Assembly (NCBI GenBank): GCA_000310025.1
Contig: FN649735.1
Location: forward strand, 2,737,085 to 2,767,238
Source: Ectocarpus siliculosus
Taxonomy: Eukaryota > Sar > Phaeophyceae > Ectocarpales > Ectocarpaceae
Length of the DNA stretch: 30,154 nt
Reading direction: 5' to 3'
Shown here: in pieces, positions 28,632 to 30,154 of the stretch
Numbering within the stretch: the first letter of the stretch is position 1
Layout of the letters: the number at the start of each line of letters is the position of its first letter
Made by a program: the position numbers and the translations under genes
The notes under the pieces: generated by a model
Database searches by the model: none
Seen by the model: only the letters and a program-made list of their open reading frames with translations
Told to the model about the DNA's origin: nothing

Positions 28632-30154
28632 GGGAAGCGATAGATATGTCTGGCATATGCCAGCTCGGGGAAGACATCGGCATAGACGCAGCCACGGACG
28701 TGAGCATCCTCGTCCTCTGCTGGAAACTAGGCGCGAAGGCCAAACCGGGGCACGTGATGGGACCGGAGTGGTTGGAGGGTATGGAGATGCTGGGCGCCGA
28801 CTCTATCGACAAGGTACGAAGAGGGGATGGGGTGTAGTCATGTAAACGCACGCCGTAGCCGTTAACACATTCACCTCGCATCCCTTCAAGGGCGGGACGG
28901 AGCGGTATACCGGGTTTTCGCAAGCTCAGGTTACGTTTCACAAGGATGACGTAGAAGCTGTTCAACATCCTTGCGTTTGCTGTACCAACCCAGATACGCC
29001 ATGGGTTCGTTGGGCATCCCGGCGAACCAAACGTTTCATGCTCGGCAGACACAGCTATACTTGGAAGTGCCGCAACGGTACGTCGAGGGGGGGGGAGTCC
29101 ACGCGGCACGGATTGTGCTGGTATGTGGTTCATGGTCCAACTCGACAACCAACCGAGAAAGTTTGACGGTTGAGGGCGAATGACAAGGCAATTCTAACAC
29201 TCCGACCCAACGAAACTTACACCAGTTGAAGGAGCAGCTTCCATCGTTCGACCTGGGCTTCATGGAGGGGGAGGAGTTCCGTGAGTTCTACAAGTTTTCT
29301 TTCCAGTTCTCTAGGGAAGGCACGCACCGCACGATCGAGAGAGACATCGCCGCGCCGCTGCTTGAGATGGTGAGCCCAAGAGCCTGGTACTGTTGGGAAG
29401 GCCAACCAAGTGGCGTTTTTGTTGTGGTTGTGGATGTCCTTGCTGTTGGTGTATTTGGGGTTGGTTCTGTCGCCGCGCCCCTGCTTGAGATGGTGAGCCA
29501 CGAGCCTGGTACTAATGAGTAGGCCAACCAGTGGCGTTGTGTGAATGTTGTTCTTATTGCTGCTGCTGTATTTGGTGTTGGTGCTGTCGCCGCACCGCTT
29601 CTTGCGACGGTGAGCCAGGAGCCTGCTTTTGGAGTCGGCCAATCTGTTGTGTAGCTGGTGTCGTTGTTGTTTAGTGTTTGGTGTTGGTGCTATTCTCGGT
29701 GGCGTAGCTGTCTTGACTTGATATGAACAGTCGGTGCGGCCTTAAATGCCATTCCAGTAGGTCGAGAGCAGTGTTTAACGCTCTGGTGCTGTCTGATTCG
29801 ATGCAAGCGATGGCGTTTACTTCTTGCCACTTTGGCAGCGCGATTAGTTTTCAAAAGTCTGTCTCGTGTGCAGCATGTCTCCTTCTTCCGCAAACGATCC
29901 AAACCTGTCTCGTTCTGACACTTGACCGGGAAGTAAACTGACCAGGCCTGGACTGGTGTGCGCCCGCGGTGGTCTCTTTCACCTTCGATGACTTCTTTTT
30001 ATTGCTGAATTTTCAGAAAGTACGGATAGATCAGTGTTTCTTTTGTAGCACCTTCGGCGGACGAACTTCACTCCGTCAGGCCGCCGTTCGTTTCCTCGAT
30101 GACTTGGCCGCCCCCCGGTGTACGCCATCCTCGAATGGCGCGAGCGGGACGGTG
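28632..30154 (+). CDS. DCN1-like cullin-neddylation protein (PONY domain), partial
   Basis: Exons are 28632-28813, 29226-29369 and, less surely, 30017 to the window end. The first begins in phase 1, the others in phase 0. The translation reads EAIDMSGICQLGEDIGID, ILVLCWKLGAKAKPGHVMG, PEWLEGMEMLGADSIDK, then LKEQLPSFDLGF, EFREFYKFSFQFSREGTHRT and APLLEM. This order (EF-hand-like helices, WKLGAK, EEW-type, DSI-K and the FYKFSF block) is the potentiating-neddylation domain of DCN1/DCUN1D proteins, which bind cullin and the NEDD8 E2 Ubc12. The last exon gives FGGRTSLRQAAVRFLDDL, a plausible match to the following domain helix. The N-terminal UBA-like part and the first PONY helices are not found upstream, and phase 1 at 28632 demands another exon. 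An ATG at 28646 is in frame but would give a truncated domain. Confidence 0.8.
29347..29700 (+). repeat. Tandem repeat containing the exon end and its 5' splice site
   Basis: TCGCCGCGCCGCTGCTTGAG followed by ATGGTGAGCC, the end of the second DCN1 exon plus its donor, recurs downstream. The GT dinucleotides fall at 29370, 29493 and 29610, giving periods of 123 and 117 bp, and a fourth, decayed start lies near 29680. Both periods are multiples of three. The first extra copy is readable in frame from the exon, so use of the second donor would add 41 residues. A TAG at 29520 blocks the third. Confidence 0.8.

Noticed and set aside
25841-30154. A single nucleotidase-DCN1 fusion gene
   Set aside because: The nucleotidase exon ends in phase 0 and the first DCN1 exon starts in phase 1. 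Direct joining gives a stop after a few codons, and no bridging exon was found in 28029-28631.

Overview
This is a window of nuclear DNA from a eukaryote. Almost every credible coding block is bounded by GT-AG introns whose phases fit, introns run from about 40 bp to over 1 kb, and genes lie on both strands among microsatellites and decayed repeats. There are no ribosome-binding sites, operons or CRISPR arrays. The GC-rich, Ala/Gly/Ser-rich coding, the intron density and the mix of gene families suggest an alga, perhaps a brown alga or another stramenopile. That identification is inference only.

Layout. (1) 1-1900: a roughly 605-bp repeat, one copy inverted and about two and a half copies direct. 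Each unit carries two coiled-coil exons (45 and 22 codons). A frameshifted coiled-coil 3' end follows at 2164-2396. (2) 2586-6085, + strand: a multi-exon gene of unknown function (about 497 aa in my preferred model). (3) 6086-11500: no credible gene; simple repeats and one diverged 215-bp duplication. (4) 12181-13393, + strand: a weak candidate exon pair and a 125-aa tryptophan-rich orphan ORF. (5) 13394-17270: no confident gene. (6) 17271-23528, - strand: the main gene of the window, a six-exon CLASP/TOG-like microtubule-associated protein of about 1266 aa. It has SxIP motifs, an RVxF-type PP1-docking motif and two predicted transmembrane helices. (7) 23529-25840: intergenic, with a long (TC)35 run. 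(8) 25841-28028, + strand: the first three exons of a 3'(2'),5'-bisphosphate nucleotidase (CysQ/BPNT1/SAL1 family), ending at the DPLDGTK metal-binding motif. (9) 28632-30154, + strand: three exons of a DCN1-like cullin-neddylation protein, without its N-terminal part and running off the window.

The most notable observations are the CLASP-like protein that appears to be membrane-anchored; the abrupt junction between a 3'-truncated nucleotidase and a 5'-truncated DCN1 gene around a 20-C run (a real rearrangement or an assembly misjoin); the tandem duplication of a 5' splice site in the DCN1 gene; and the inverted/direct exon array at the left edge. The genes do not form an evident pathway.
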